From Chloroflexota bacterium (lineage in GTDB: Bacteria; Chloroflexota; Limnocylindria; Limnocylindrales; CSP1-4), in the NCBI GenBank assembly GCA_027457005.1, contig DAIDTV010000036.1:1-10680 (forward strand): a stretch of 10,680 nt of DNA, in the 5' to 3' direction. Positions 1-7,212 of this stretch are shown piece by piece. The notes beneath the pieces were generated by a model. The model was not told where the DNA came from. It was given only the letters and a program-made list of their open reading frames with translations, and searched no databases. How positions within the stretch are numbered: position 1 is the stretch's first letter; each line of letters starts with the position of its first letter. Position numbers and translations under genes: made by a program.

Positions 1-354
1 CCCGGGCAGCGGGCGCGGTGTCGCGTTCAGGTGGTTGAAGTGCTCGCCCGAGCGGTGGTCGATCCGGTCGGCCAGTTCGTCGTCGATCTCGCGCCCGGCC
101 ATCTGCGCTCCGGCCCGCGCCACCAGGTGCCCGTCGGCGCCGATCCACCGGCGCAGGGCCTGCGGCTCGACCTCCATCCCGAGCTCTCCGAAGGCCGCCC
201 CCCAGGCGGCGACGCGCAGCGCGACCGTGTCCACCAGGGTCCCGTCGAGGTCGAGGACCACGGCGCCCGGCCGGCGCGGTTCCGGTCGAACGGGCCAGGG
301 GACCAGGGCCGGCAGACGCTCCGGCGGCTCGGCACCCGGGACCTGTCGGGTCAC
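1..354 (-). CDS. HAD-family hydrolase (phosphatase-like), 3' end outside window
   Basis: This is the N-terminal 118 residues of a haloacid dehalogenase superfamily hydrolase, probably a phosphoglycolate-phosphatase/beta-phosphoglucomutase-like phosphatase; the substrate cannot be told. Motif I is clear: VVLDLDGTLVDT at residues 32-43, where D35 would be the nucleophile and D37 the acid/base. An alpha-helical cap-like stretch follows (WGAAFGELGMEVEPQALRRW, then a DELADRI segment), as expected for a C1-cap HAD enzyme. Motifs II-IV lie beyond the left edge. The chosen GTG start at 354 overlaps the stop of the upstream trans-sulfuration gene as GTGA, so the two are probably translationally coupled. 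This start gives about 30 Pro/Arg-rich residues before motif I, longer than usual. An internal GTG at residue 32 would give a more typical HAD N-terminus but has no visible ribosome binding site. The family is certain; the start and specific role are not. Confidence 0.85.
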   Translation of the reverse strand, partial: MTRQVPGAEPPERLPALVPWPVRPEPRRPGAVVLDLDGTLVDTVALRVAAWGAAFGELGMEVEPQALRRWIGADGHLVARAGAQMAGREIDDELADRIDHRSGEHFNHLNATPRPLPG

Positions 355-1574
355 GCTTCGTCCAGGGCGCGGACGACGTCGTCGACGAGGTCGTCGGGAT
401 GCTCGACGCCCACCGACAGCCGCACCAGCGCCGCGGGGACTTCGAGCGCCGATCCGGCCGATGCGGCGTGGGTCATGGCGAGCGGGACCTCGACCAGCGA
501 CTCGACGCCCCCCAGCGACTCGGCCAGGGCGAAGATCCGCGTGCCCTCGGCGAAGCGCCGGGCGCGCTCCTCAGCGGTCCGGCCGTCCCGCGCGGCCGGG
601 GCAAAGCTCACCATCCCCCCCGCGTACCGCATCTGCGCCGCGGCGAGGTCCGCCTGGGGATGCCGGTGAGGGCCGGACACCAGCCCCGGATAGCGGACCA
701 GGTCGACGTCGTCCCGGCCGGCCAGCGCTTCCGCCACCCGGAGGGCGTTCGATGCGTGGCGTTCCATGCGCAGGGCGAGCGTGCGCAGGCCGCGCAGGAC
801 GAGGAAGCAGTCGAACGGCCCCGGCACCGCCCCGGCCGCGTTCTGCAGGAACGCCAGCCGCTCGGCGAGGTCGGGCCGCGAGGTCACCACGGCGCCACTC
901 ACCACGTCCGAGTGCCCCGCCAGGTACTTCGTGGCGCTGTGCACGACGATGTCCGCGCCGAGCCCGATCGGCCGCTGGGAGAGCGGCGTGGCGAACGTGT
1001 TGTCGACCACCAGGATGGGCCGCTCGCCGCGGGCACCCGGGCGAGGGGCGAGGCCGCCCGCCACCGCCCGGATGTCCACCAGTTTCAGCAGCGGATTCGA
1101 GGGGGTCTCGATCCAGACCATCCGGGTGCGGTCCGTGCAGGCGGCGTCCAGCGTGCCCGCCGGGTCGCGGGACAGGTCCACGTACCGGGTGAGGACACCG
1201 GTCGGGCGCAGCACCCGCTCGAAGTAGCGGAACGTGCCACCGTAGACGTCGTCGGCGACGAGCAGCTCCTCGCCGGGCAGCACGAGCTGCGCGACGGCTG
1301 CGGTGGCGGCCGACCCGCTCGCGAAGGCGAGGCCGTGGGCCGCCGCCTCCAGATCCGCGACCGCCCGCTCCAGGCGGGACCGGGTGGGGTTGCCGGTGCG
1401 GGCGTACTCCCACCCGTCGCGCGGCCGGCCCACGCCGTCCTGCGCGAAGGTGCTGGTCTGGTAGATCGGCGGGGCGACGGCGCCGGTCTCGCGGTCGGGC
1501 TCCTGCCCGGCGTGCACCGTCAGCGTCTCCGGTCGCCAGTCCACCTGCCCCGTCGGGCGCTCCGGGTTGCTCAT
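351..1574 (-). CDS. PLP-dependent trans-sulfuration enzyme (cystathionine gamma-synthase/gamma-lyase family)
   Basis: 407 residues, the usual length of the Cys/Met metabolism PLP enzymes (fold type I). These cytosolic enzymes interconvert cysteine, homocysteine and cystathionine or cleave methionine/cysteine. Visible motifs are YARTGNPT at 57-64 (phosphate/PLP contact from the neighbouring subunit), FASGSAA at 84-90, YGGT at 111-114 (Tyr stacking on PLP), ETPSNP at 156-161, DNTFATP at 191-197 (Asp to the pyridine N) and SATKYLAGHSD at 213-223 with K216 as the Schiff-base lysine. SLGGVESL and MTHAS near the C-terminus are also family signatures. The loop before DNTF (GGLAPRPGARGERP) is somewhat longer than usual. 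Sequence alone does not separate gamma-synthase from gamma-lyase or methionine gamma-lyase. I chose the ATG at 1574 because the family-like sequence begins just after it; the frame stays open upstream but encodes low-complexity sequence, including an acidic DEDEDE stretch. The gene is transcribed away from mdh and overlaps the HAD gene by 4 bases. Confidence 0.93.
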   Translation of the reverse strand: MSNPERPTGQVDWRPETLTVHAGQEPDRETGAVAPPIYQTSTFAQDGVGRPRDGWEYARTGNPTRSRLERAVADLEAAAHGLAFASGSAATAAVAQLVLPGEELLVADDVYGGTFRYFERVLRPTGVLTRYVDLSRDPAGTLDAACTDRTRMVWIETPSNPLLKLVDIRAVAGGLAPRPGARGERPILVVDNTFATPLSQRPIGLGADIVVHSATKYLAGHSDVVSGAVVTSRPDLAERLAFLQNAAGAVPGPFDCFLVLRGLRTLALRMERHASNALRVAEALAGRDDVDLVRYPGLVSGPHRHPQADLAAAQMRYAGGMVSFAPAARDGRTAEERARRFAEGTRIFALAESLGGVESLVEVPLAMTHAASAGSALEVPAALVRLSVGVEHPDDLVDDVVRALDEA

Positions 1575-1583
1575 GCCTGCCTG

Positions 1584-1601
1584 CTCGTCCTCGTCCTCGT
1601 C
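1584..1601 (-). repeat. three tandem GACGAG hexamers in front of the trans-sulfuration gene
   Basis: On the minus strand GACGAG occurs three times in a row, ending 9 bases before the ATG at 1574. It supplies AGGA-like purine blocks, but the nearest one is about 12 bases from the ATG, so the ribosome binding site of this gene is poorly defined. If the in-frame GTG at 1604 were the start, the repeats would encode an acidic DEDEDE tail. I consider that less likely. Confidence 0.6.
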
Positions 1602-1642
1602 CACCGGGAGATGTCCGCGTCCCCCCGAGTATGGCGGACCTG

Positions 1643-1660
1643 TGCCGCGGCCGGGCGGCA
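1643..1660. promoter_or_regulatory. inverted repeat in the divergent intergenic region (possible operator)
   Basis: TGCCGC and GCGGCA form perfect 6-bp arms around a 6-bp GGCCGG centre. The element ends 14 bp before the candidate -10 of mdh, where a regulator could bind around the -35 position. Short inverted repeats arise easily in GC-rich DNA, so this is only a candidate. The remainder of the 160-bp gap 1575-1734 holds the hexamer repeat, the mdh -10 candidate and the mdh ribosome binding site; I see no riboswitch or small gene in it. Confidence 0.3.
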
Positions 1661-1674
1661 ACCCGCGTCGCGCG

Positions 1675-1680
1675 TAGAAT
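1675..1680 (+). promoter_or_regulatory. candidate -10 element of mdh (TAGAAT)
   Basis: TAGAAT differs from the sigma-70-type TATAAT at one position and sits in one of the few AT-containing spots of this gap. It lies 54 bases before the mdh start codon. No convincing -35 hexamer is visible at the usual 16-18 bp spacing. The element and its flanks (GTAGAATTCGGC) resemble the sequence in front of mmsA at 5586-5597. Confidence 0.45.
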
Positions 1681-1734
1681 TCGGCCGATCGCATCCCCCC
1701 GCCCGATCAGCATCTCAGCAAGAGGGAATGGCAC

Positions 1735-2685
1735 GTGCCGTACACTCGCGCGCCCCGCAGGAAGGTCACCGTCATCGGCGCCGGCAACGTGGGCGCCACC
1801 GTCGCCCAGCGCGTCGTGGAGACCGGTCTCGCCGACGTGGTCCTGCTCGACATCGTCCCCGGGCTGCCTCAGGGCAAGGCCCTGGACCTCGCCGAGGCCG
1901 CACCCATCCTGGGCTACGACGTCAGCGTCACCGGGACCAACGACTACGCCGACACTGCCGGCTCCGCGGTGATCGTGGTGACCTCCGGCCTGGCGCGCCA
2001 GCCGGGCATGAGCCGGGATGACCTGCTCGCGAAGAACGCGCAGATCGTGGGCGGGGTGGTGGAGCAGGCCGCGAAGGTGTCGCCGGACGCCGTCATCGTG
2101 GTGGTCACCAACCCGCTCGACGCGATGTGCCACGTCGCGCTCAAGGCGAGCGGCTTCCCGCCGTCGCGGGTGATCGGCATGGCCGGCGTGCTGGACTCCG
2201 CCCGCTTCCGCACCTTCGTGGCCATGGAGCTCGGCGTCTCGCCGGCGAACACCAGCGCGTTCGTGCTCGGCGGCCACGGCGACACCATGGTCCCGGTGCC
2301 CAGCTACTGCACCGTCGGCGGGGTGCCCATCACCCAGCTGCTGTCGCAGGAGCAGATCGAGCGGATCGTCCAGCGCACGCGGGACGGCGGCGCCGAGATC
2401 GTGGCGCTGCTCAAGAGCGGCAGCGCGTACTACGCGCCGGGCGCGGCGACCGGCGAGATGATCGACGCGATCCTGGAGGACCGGCAGAAGATCCTGCCGT
2501 GCGCGGCCTACCTCGACGGCGAGTACGGCGTCCAGGGGCTGTTCGTGGGCGTGCCGGTCCGCCTCGGCCGGGGCGGCGTCGTCGAGATCGTGGAGGTCGG
2601 GCTGAGCGACGACGAGCGCCGGCAGTTCGACCACTCCGCGGCGGCCGTGAAGGAGCTGGTCGAGAAGCTCGCCACGCTCTCGTAG
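1735..2685 (+). CDS. mdh: malate dehydrogenase (LDH-like, NAD-dependent)
   Basis: 316 residues, the standard length for the LDH-like malate dehydrogenases. It catalyses malate + NAD to oxaloacetate + NADH in the cytosol (TCA cycle). Visible elements are the Rossmann glycine motif GAGNVGA at 15-21 and D39 at the end of the second strand (NAD rather than NADP). The substrate loop [10 protein letters not shown] at 87-96 has R88 at the position that is Arg in malate but Gln in lactate dehydrogenases, and R94 as the mobile-loop arginine. TNP at 125-127, DSARFR at 154-159 (Asp and substrate-binding Arg of the catalytic relay) and GGHGDTMVP at 179-187 with catalytic H181 follow. GSAYYAP is typical of the Chloroflexus-type enzyme. 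The start is GTG at 1735, preceded by a good AGAGGG ribosome binding site at 1721-1726 (8-base spacing). An ATG at 1728 is out of frame and too close to that site. Its 3' end is 4 bases from the converging amidohydrolase gene. Confidence 0.96.
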   Translation: MPYTRAPRRKVTVIGAGNVGATVAQRVVETGLADVVLLDIVPGLPQGKALDLAEAAPILGYDVSVTGTNDYADTAGSAVIVVTSGLARQPGMSRDDLLAKNAQIVGGVVEQAAKVSPDAVIVVVTNPLDAMCHVALKASGFPPSRVIGMAGVLDSARFRTFVAMELGVSPANTSAFVLGGHGDTMVPVPSYCTVGGVPITQLLSQEQIERIVQRTRDGGAEIVALLKSGSAYYAPGAATGEMIDAILEDRQKILPCAAYLDGEYGVQGLFVGVPVRLGRGGVVEIVEVGLSDDERRQFDHSAAAVKELVEKLATLS

Positions 2686-2689
2686 CGGG

Positions 2690-4471
2690 TCAGCCCAGGG
2701 CGTCGGCCCCGAACACGGCGCTCCCGCCGACCAGCGTCGCCAGCACCTCGATCCCGTCGTCGCCCGCCGCCCAGCGTTCCGCGGGCACGGCGGTCGGGTC
2801 GGCCGACAGGATCACCAGGTCGGCGGCGAGGCCGGGTGCGAGCCGGCCCGTGCGCCGCTCATCGCGCGCCGCCCACGCGGCGTCCGATGTCCAGGCCCGC
2901 AGCGCCTCGTCGATGGTCGGGCCGCGATCGTCGTTCATGCGCCGGCCGGACGGACCGGACAGCCGGAAGGCGGCACGGATACCGTCGAGCGGCGCCCCCG
3001 GCGAGAACGGGCGGTCGCTCGAGAACGCCACCCGCAGCCCCGCGTCGATCCAGCGCCGGTAGGGGTAGAGGTCCACGGTGCGGCTCTCGCCGAGCCGGGC
3101 CAGGTAGACGTCGCCGGTGACGGCCACGAACTCGGGCTGCAGCATCGCGATCACCTCGAGATCGACGGCCGCGCGCAGCAGATCCGGGGCCAGGAGCATG
3201 GCGTGCTCGACCCGGTGGCGGTGGTCGGCCCGCGGTGCCGCCGCGAGCACCTGCCGGTACGCGTCCAGCACCAGCGCCGCCCCCGCGTCCCCGATGGCGT
3301 GCGTCGCAAGCTGCCAGCCGGCGAGGTGCGCGCGCCGCAGGCGCTCGGTGAGCTCAGCGGGCTCATGCGCGGGCCTGCCCAGCGCAAGGTACGGCGGCCT
3401 GGCGGCCGCGTCGGCATAGGGCGAGCGGAGCCACGCGTCCCCGGTGCTGAGGGCGCCGTCGGCAAAGAACTTCGCGGGGCCCGCCCGCACGCGGTCCCGC
3501 ACGTCCGGCGGGATGAGCGCGGCGATGTCGTCCGGCGTCGGCGGATCCTCGTCGACCCGCGCGAGGCGCGCCAGGCCCGGCATGGCCGTGAGCCGCTGGG
3601 GCAGGTCCCCGTCGAGCGCCGCGCCGGCGTACGCGGCCAGCTCCGAGACCGGGTCAACGAGGGAGCCGACGTGGGCGTCCGCGACGCTGGTGACCCCTGC
3701 CGCGGAGAGCCGCGTGGCGACGCGGCGAACTGCCTGGCGGAGCGTCTCGGGGGTGAGGCCCGGGAGCACGGCCGCGAACGGGGCGACGGGGTCGGATCCC
3801 CGCACCATCCCGGTCGGCTCGCCGGAGGCATCCCGTTCGATCGTGGCGCCGGACGGGTCCGGTCGGCCGGCGGTGATCCCGGCATACGCGAGCGCCATCG
3901 AGTTGCCGAGCGCCGCGTGACCGCTGCCGTGGTGGAGCAGCACCGGCACGTCCGGGACCACCCGGTCCAGCTCGTCCCGCGTGGGATGGCGATCATCCCG
4001 CCAGGCCGCCGGGTGGTACCAGGCCTCGATCCATGGTTCGGACTCGACCGACGAGCGCGCTCGCTCCGCGGCGCCTGCCAGGAGCCGCAGCGCCGCTCGC
4101 AGGTCGGGCGCCTTCGTCAGGTCGAGCCAGCCCGCCTGCACGCCCTCCGGGAGCGGATGCGCGTGCTGGTCCTGGAAGCCCGGCAGGACGGCGGCCCCGG
4201 CGAGGTCCACCAGCCGCGTCCCCGGGCGCGAGAGCGCGAGCACGTCGGCCTCGTCACCGACCGCGACGATCACCCCGCCGCCGATCGCGATCGCGCGCGG
4301 CGGCCCCGCCTCCACCGCCGCCTCGCCGCGTACCCGGGCCGGGGCGCGTCCCTCGCCCGGCGCCTCGCCGCGTGCCCGGGCCGAGGCGCGTCCCTCGCCC
4401 GCCGCCGCGCCGTTCATGGGCAGGATCGGTCCGCCGTGCAGGATGAGCTCCGGGGCAGGTCGTGTCGTCAT
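2690..4471 (-). CDS. YtcJ-type metal-dependent amidohydrolase
   Basis: 593 residues; amidohydrolase superfamily, YtcJ-like branch (amidohydrolase family 3), cytosolic metallo-hydrolases that mostly cleave amides or formamides; the substrate is unknown. After an N-terminal beta-sandwich part, the metal site begins with PGFQDQHAHP at 97-106 (H103, H105). HGSGHAALGNS at 181-191 matches the family's GHxxxxNS segment. AKFFADGALSTGDAWL at 333-348 carries K334, then HAIGDAG at 391-397, HRVEHAMLL at 419-427 and SSDRPFSPG at 484-492 with D486. The C-terminal sandwich returns with GRLAPGLAADLVIL. All expected metal and active-site positions seem present. Residues 25-52 are a 14-residue unit repeated twice, inserted where relatives have only a short turn. 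The start is ATG at 4471 with GGAGG at 4475-4479, an unusually short 3-base spacing. The frame is open upstream to 5038 but runs antisense through the Lgt-like gene. It is divergent from that gene and convergent with mdh. Confidence 0.9.
   Translation of the reverse strand: MTTRPAPELILHGGPILPMNGAAAGEGRASARARGEAPGEGRAPARVRGEAAVEAGPPRAIAIGGGVIVAVGDEADVLALSRPGTRLVDLAGAAVLPGFQDQHAHPLPEGVQAGWLDLTKAPDLRAALRLLAGAAERARSSVESEPWIEAWYHPAAWRDDRHPTRDELDRVVPDVPVLLHHGSGHAALGNSMALAYAGITAGRPDPSGATIERDASGEPTGMVRGSDPVAPFAAVLPGLTPETLRQAVRRVATRLSAAGVTSVADAHVGSLVDPVSELAAYAGAALDGDLPQRLTAMPGLARLARVDEDPPTPDDIAALIPPDVRDRVRAGPAKFFADGALSTGDAWLRSPYADAAARPPYLALGRPAHEPAELTERLRRAHLAGWQLATHAIGDAGAALVLDAYRQVLAAAPRADHRHRVEHAMLLAPDLLRAAVDLEVIAMLQPEFVAVTGDVYLARLGESRTVDLYPYRRWIDAGLRVAFSSDRPFSPGAPLDGIRAAFRLSGPSGRRMNDDRGPTIDEALRAWTSDAAWAARDERRTGRLAPGLAADLVILSADPTAVPAERWAAGDDGIEVLATLVGGSAVFGADALG
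4321..4404 (-). repeat. in-frame 42-bp tandem duplication inside the amidohydrolase gene
   Basis: Positions 4321-4362 and 4363-4404 are adjacent copies of the same 42-bp unit, differing at only three positions (12, 22 and 40 of the unit). Because 42 is a multiple of 3, the reading frame is kept, and the protein gains two 14-residue units that both begin GEGRA and contain RGEA (about residues 25-52). The encoded stretch is Gly/Ala/Arg/Glu-rich and probably disordered. Confidence 0.85.
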
Positions 4472-4563
4472 CGTCCTCCGTTCGCCGACTACACTACCGC
4501 CGATGGTCGTCCCGACGCCGCCCGGCGCCCGCGCGCGCCCCGACGCGACACCCTGAGGCTTCC
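4472..4563. promoter_or_regulatory. divergent intergenic region between amidohydrolase and Lgt-like gene
   Basis: This 92-bp gap must hold the start signals of both genes. Its only AT-richer spot is 4488-4497. There TACACT (plus, 4490-4495) could be a -10 for the Lgt-like gene, and TAGTGT (minus, 4496 to 4491) a -10 for the amidohydrolase, the latter leaving a leader of only about a dozen bases. The minus reading GTAGTGT resembles the GTAGA(A/G)T in front of mdh and mmsA. I see no clear -35 in either direction. The rest is GC-rich and unremarkable. Confidence 0.35.
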
Positions 4564-5502
4564 GTGACGCCGGCGATCGTGACGCTCGACTTCGACCCCA
4601 CGCTCCATGCGGGACAACTCGCGGTTCGCTGGGAGACGCTCGGGCTGGCGGCCGCCTTCGTCGTCGCGCTGCTGGTCGCGGCGGTGCTCGCCCGTGCCGC
4701 CGGCCGCCGCGCCGGGGTCTCGCGGCTGCGCCTGGACGACCTCCTGTTCCTGGTCCTGGCCGCCGTCCCCGGCGCGATCGTGGGAGGCCGCCTCGTGCTG
4801 GCCCTCGACTACCCCGACTACTACCGGATCCATCCCGGTGCCCTCCTCGACCCGGCGCAGGGCAGCCTCTCGCTGCTGGGAGCGGTCCTCGGCTCGACCC
4901 TTGCCGTCGCGTACATGTGCCGGCTCCTCGAGATCCCGGCACGCCGCTGGCTCGACGTCGCCGCGGTGCCGCTGCTGGTCGCCATCGGGCTCGGCAAGCT
5001 GGCCTATCTCCTCGGTGGCGGGGGCCAGGGCGCGCCATGGGACGGAGGATTGGCCCTCGCGTTCACCGGGCCCGGCCCCTGGCTGTCGTCGTTGCCGGCC
5101 GTCCCGGCCCAGCCGAGCCAGGTCTACGAGGCCGCGTGGGCGCTGGTCGGCGTCCTCCTCGTGGTCGTCGTCACGGGGGGACCGCTCCGGGGCCGCCTGC
5201 CGGAGCGATTCCGGCAGGAGGGGGCATGGCTCGCTGCGCACTGGGCGCACGGCCGGGAGGTCGACCCCGGCCGGCTGCGGTTCGGCTACGGCTTCATCGT
5301 GGCTCTCGGCTGGTGGCTGCTCGGGCGCCTCGTGGTGTGGTTCACCTGGCGCGAGGCCGCGTCGGTCGCCGGGTTGAGGCCGGAGCAGGTGGGGGCGCTG
5401 ATCGCGCTGGCGGCGGTCGTGGTGGTGGCCGCCTGGTGGATGCGGACGGGGCGCCTGACCGCGGCCGACCGGGGCACTCCGGCGCCGGCGCGGGAGCTGT
5501 AG
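4564..5502 (+). CDS. Lgt-like integral membrane protein lacking the Lgt catalytic residues
   Basis: 312 residues with about seven hydrophobic segments (roughly 25-46, 58-80, 101-122, 130-151, 186-204, 241-260, 276-293), the size and topology of prolipoprotein diacylglyceryl transferase. Lgt moves diacylglycerol from phosphatidylglycerol to the lipobox cysteine of pre-lipoproteins. Homology is visible against recalled E. coli Lgt: FDP at 10-12, RW at 22-23, VGGRL at 73-77, DYPDYYRIHP, SLSLLGAVLG at 101-110, GLGKL at 142-146, PSQVYE at 184-189 and GYG at 241-243. The positions matching E. coli Y26, H103, R143, N146, E151, R239 and E243 are here E24, L105, K145, Y148, G153, V246 and W250. G156 matches G154. 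It is therefore probably not a working Lgt; its role is unknown. The start is GTG at 4564 with GAGG at 4555-4558 (5-base spacing); an ATG at 4462 would overlap the divergent gene. A 12-bp hairpin spans its stop codon. Confidence 0.85.
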   Translation: MTPAIVTLDFDPTLHAGQLAVRWETLGLAAAFVVALLVAAVLARAAGRRAGVSRLRLDDLLFLVLAAVPGAIVGGRLVLALDYPDYYRIHPGALLDPAQGSLSLLGAVLGSTLAVAYMCRLLEIPARRWLDVAAVPLLVAIGLGKLAYLLGGGGQGAPWDGGLALAFTGPGPWLSSLPAVPAQPSQVYEAAWALVGVLLVVVVTGGPLRGRLPERFRQEGAWLAAHWAHGREVDPGRLRFGYGFIVALGWWLLGRLVVWFTWREAASVAGLRPEQVGALIALAAVVVVAAWWMRTGRLTAADRGTPAPAREL

Positions 5503-5515
5503 GCCCGCGCCGGCG
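5483..5515 (+). terminator. GC-rich hairpin spanning the stop of the Lgt-like gene
   Basis: Bases 5483-5494 (CGCCGGCGCGGG) and 5504-5515 (CCCGCGCCGGCG) are perfectly complementary over 12 bp around a 9-base loop containing the TAG stop codon. No U-tract follows, so it is not a canonical intrinsic terminator. Such U-less hairpins are proposed to slow polymerase or protect 3' ends in GC-rich bacteria. Confidence 0.5.
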
Positions 5516-5518
5516 GAC

Positions 5519-5558
5519 GCGACGATCCGCCGCGGAATGCGACGATCCGCCGCCGGAC
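5519..5558. repeat. two 15-bp direct repeats upstream of mmsA (possible operator)
   Basis: GCGACGATCCGCCGC occurs at 5519-5533 and again, identically, at 5539-5553. The 20-bp period places both copies on nearly the same face of the helix. They lie roughly 30-70 bp upstream of the candidate mmsA -10. This is where tandem regulator sites are often found, but no protein is implicated and the repeat could be a chance local duplication. Confidence 0.55.
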
Positions 5559-5586
5559 ACGGCCCGGTTCGCTCGCCGCGACGCGG

Positions 5587-5592
5587 TAGAGT
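5587..5592 (+). promoter_or_regulatory. candidate -10 element of mmsA (TAGAGT)
   Basis: TAGAGT, followed by TAGGCT at 5593-5598, is the only AT-richer patch in the 150-bp gap 5503-5652 and lies 60 bases before the mmsA start. The surrounding GTAGAGTTAGGC matches 10 of 12 positions of the sequence before mdh. No clear -35 is seen. The leader downstream contains a short GC palindrome (CCCGCGCGGG, 5608-5617). Confidence 0.4.
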
Positions 5593-5652
5593 TAGGCTCC
5601 CCGCCCGCCCGCGCGGGTGGCACCGACCGATGATCGACGAGGGACGTGAGAC

Positions 5653-7188
<1,536 letters not shown>

Positions 7189-7194
7189 CCTCGT

Positions 7195-7210
7195 CCGTGG
7201 CCGGCCGCGG
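7195..7210. terminator. short palindrome between convergent mmsA and permease genes
   Basis: CCGTGG and CCGCGG flank CCGG, giving a 6-bp stem (one G-U pair in one direction) within the 24-bp gap between two converging genes. It could help end transcription in both directions, but it is short and has no U-tract. Confidence 0.25.
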
Positions 7211-7212
7211 TC

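Noticed and set aside
1575..1734. Possible SAM or cobalamin riboswitch before the trans-sulfuration gene
   Set aside because: I could not find the conserved core of a known riboswitch on the minus strand, and the gap is only 160 bp, shared with mdh signals.
399..2021. Long plus-strand open frame (540 codons) running into mdh
   Set aside because: It is antisense to the trans-sulfuration gene and then out of frame with mdh; biased composition and no recognisable domain.
571..2634. Long minus-strand open frame (687 codons) across the trans-sulfuration and mdh genes
   Set aside because: It is antisense to mdh and then a shifted frame of the trans-sulfuration gene, Arg/Gly/His/Ala-rich and without any family motif: a GC-driven shadow.
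3203..4567. Plus-strand open frame of 454 codons opposite the amidohydrolase
   Set aside because: It lies antisense to a well-supported gene and shows Arg/Gly/Ala-rich low-complexity composition with no motif.
4472..5038. Upstream extension of the amidohydrolase frame
   Set aside because: It would run antisense through the Lgt-like gene; family-like sequence starts only after the ATG at 4471, which has GGAGG in front of it.
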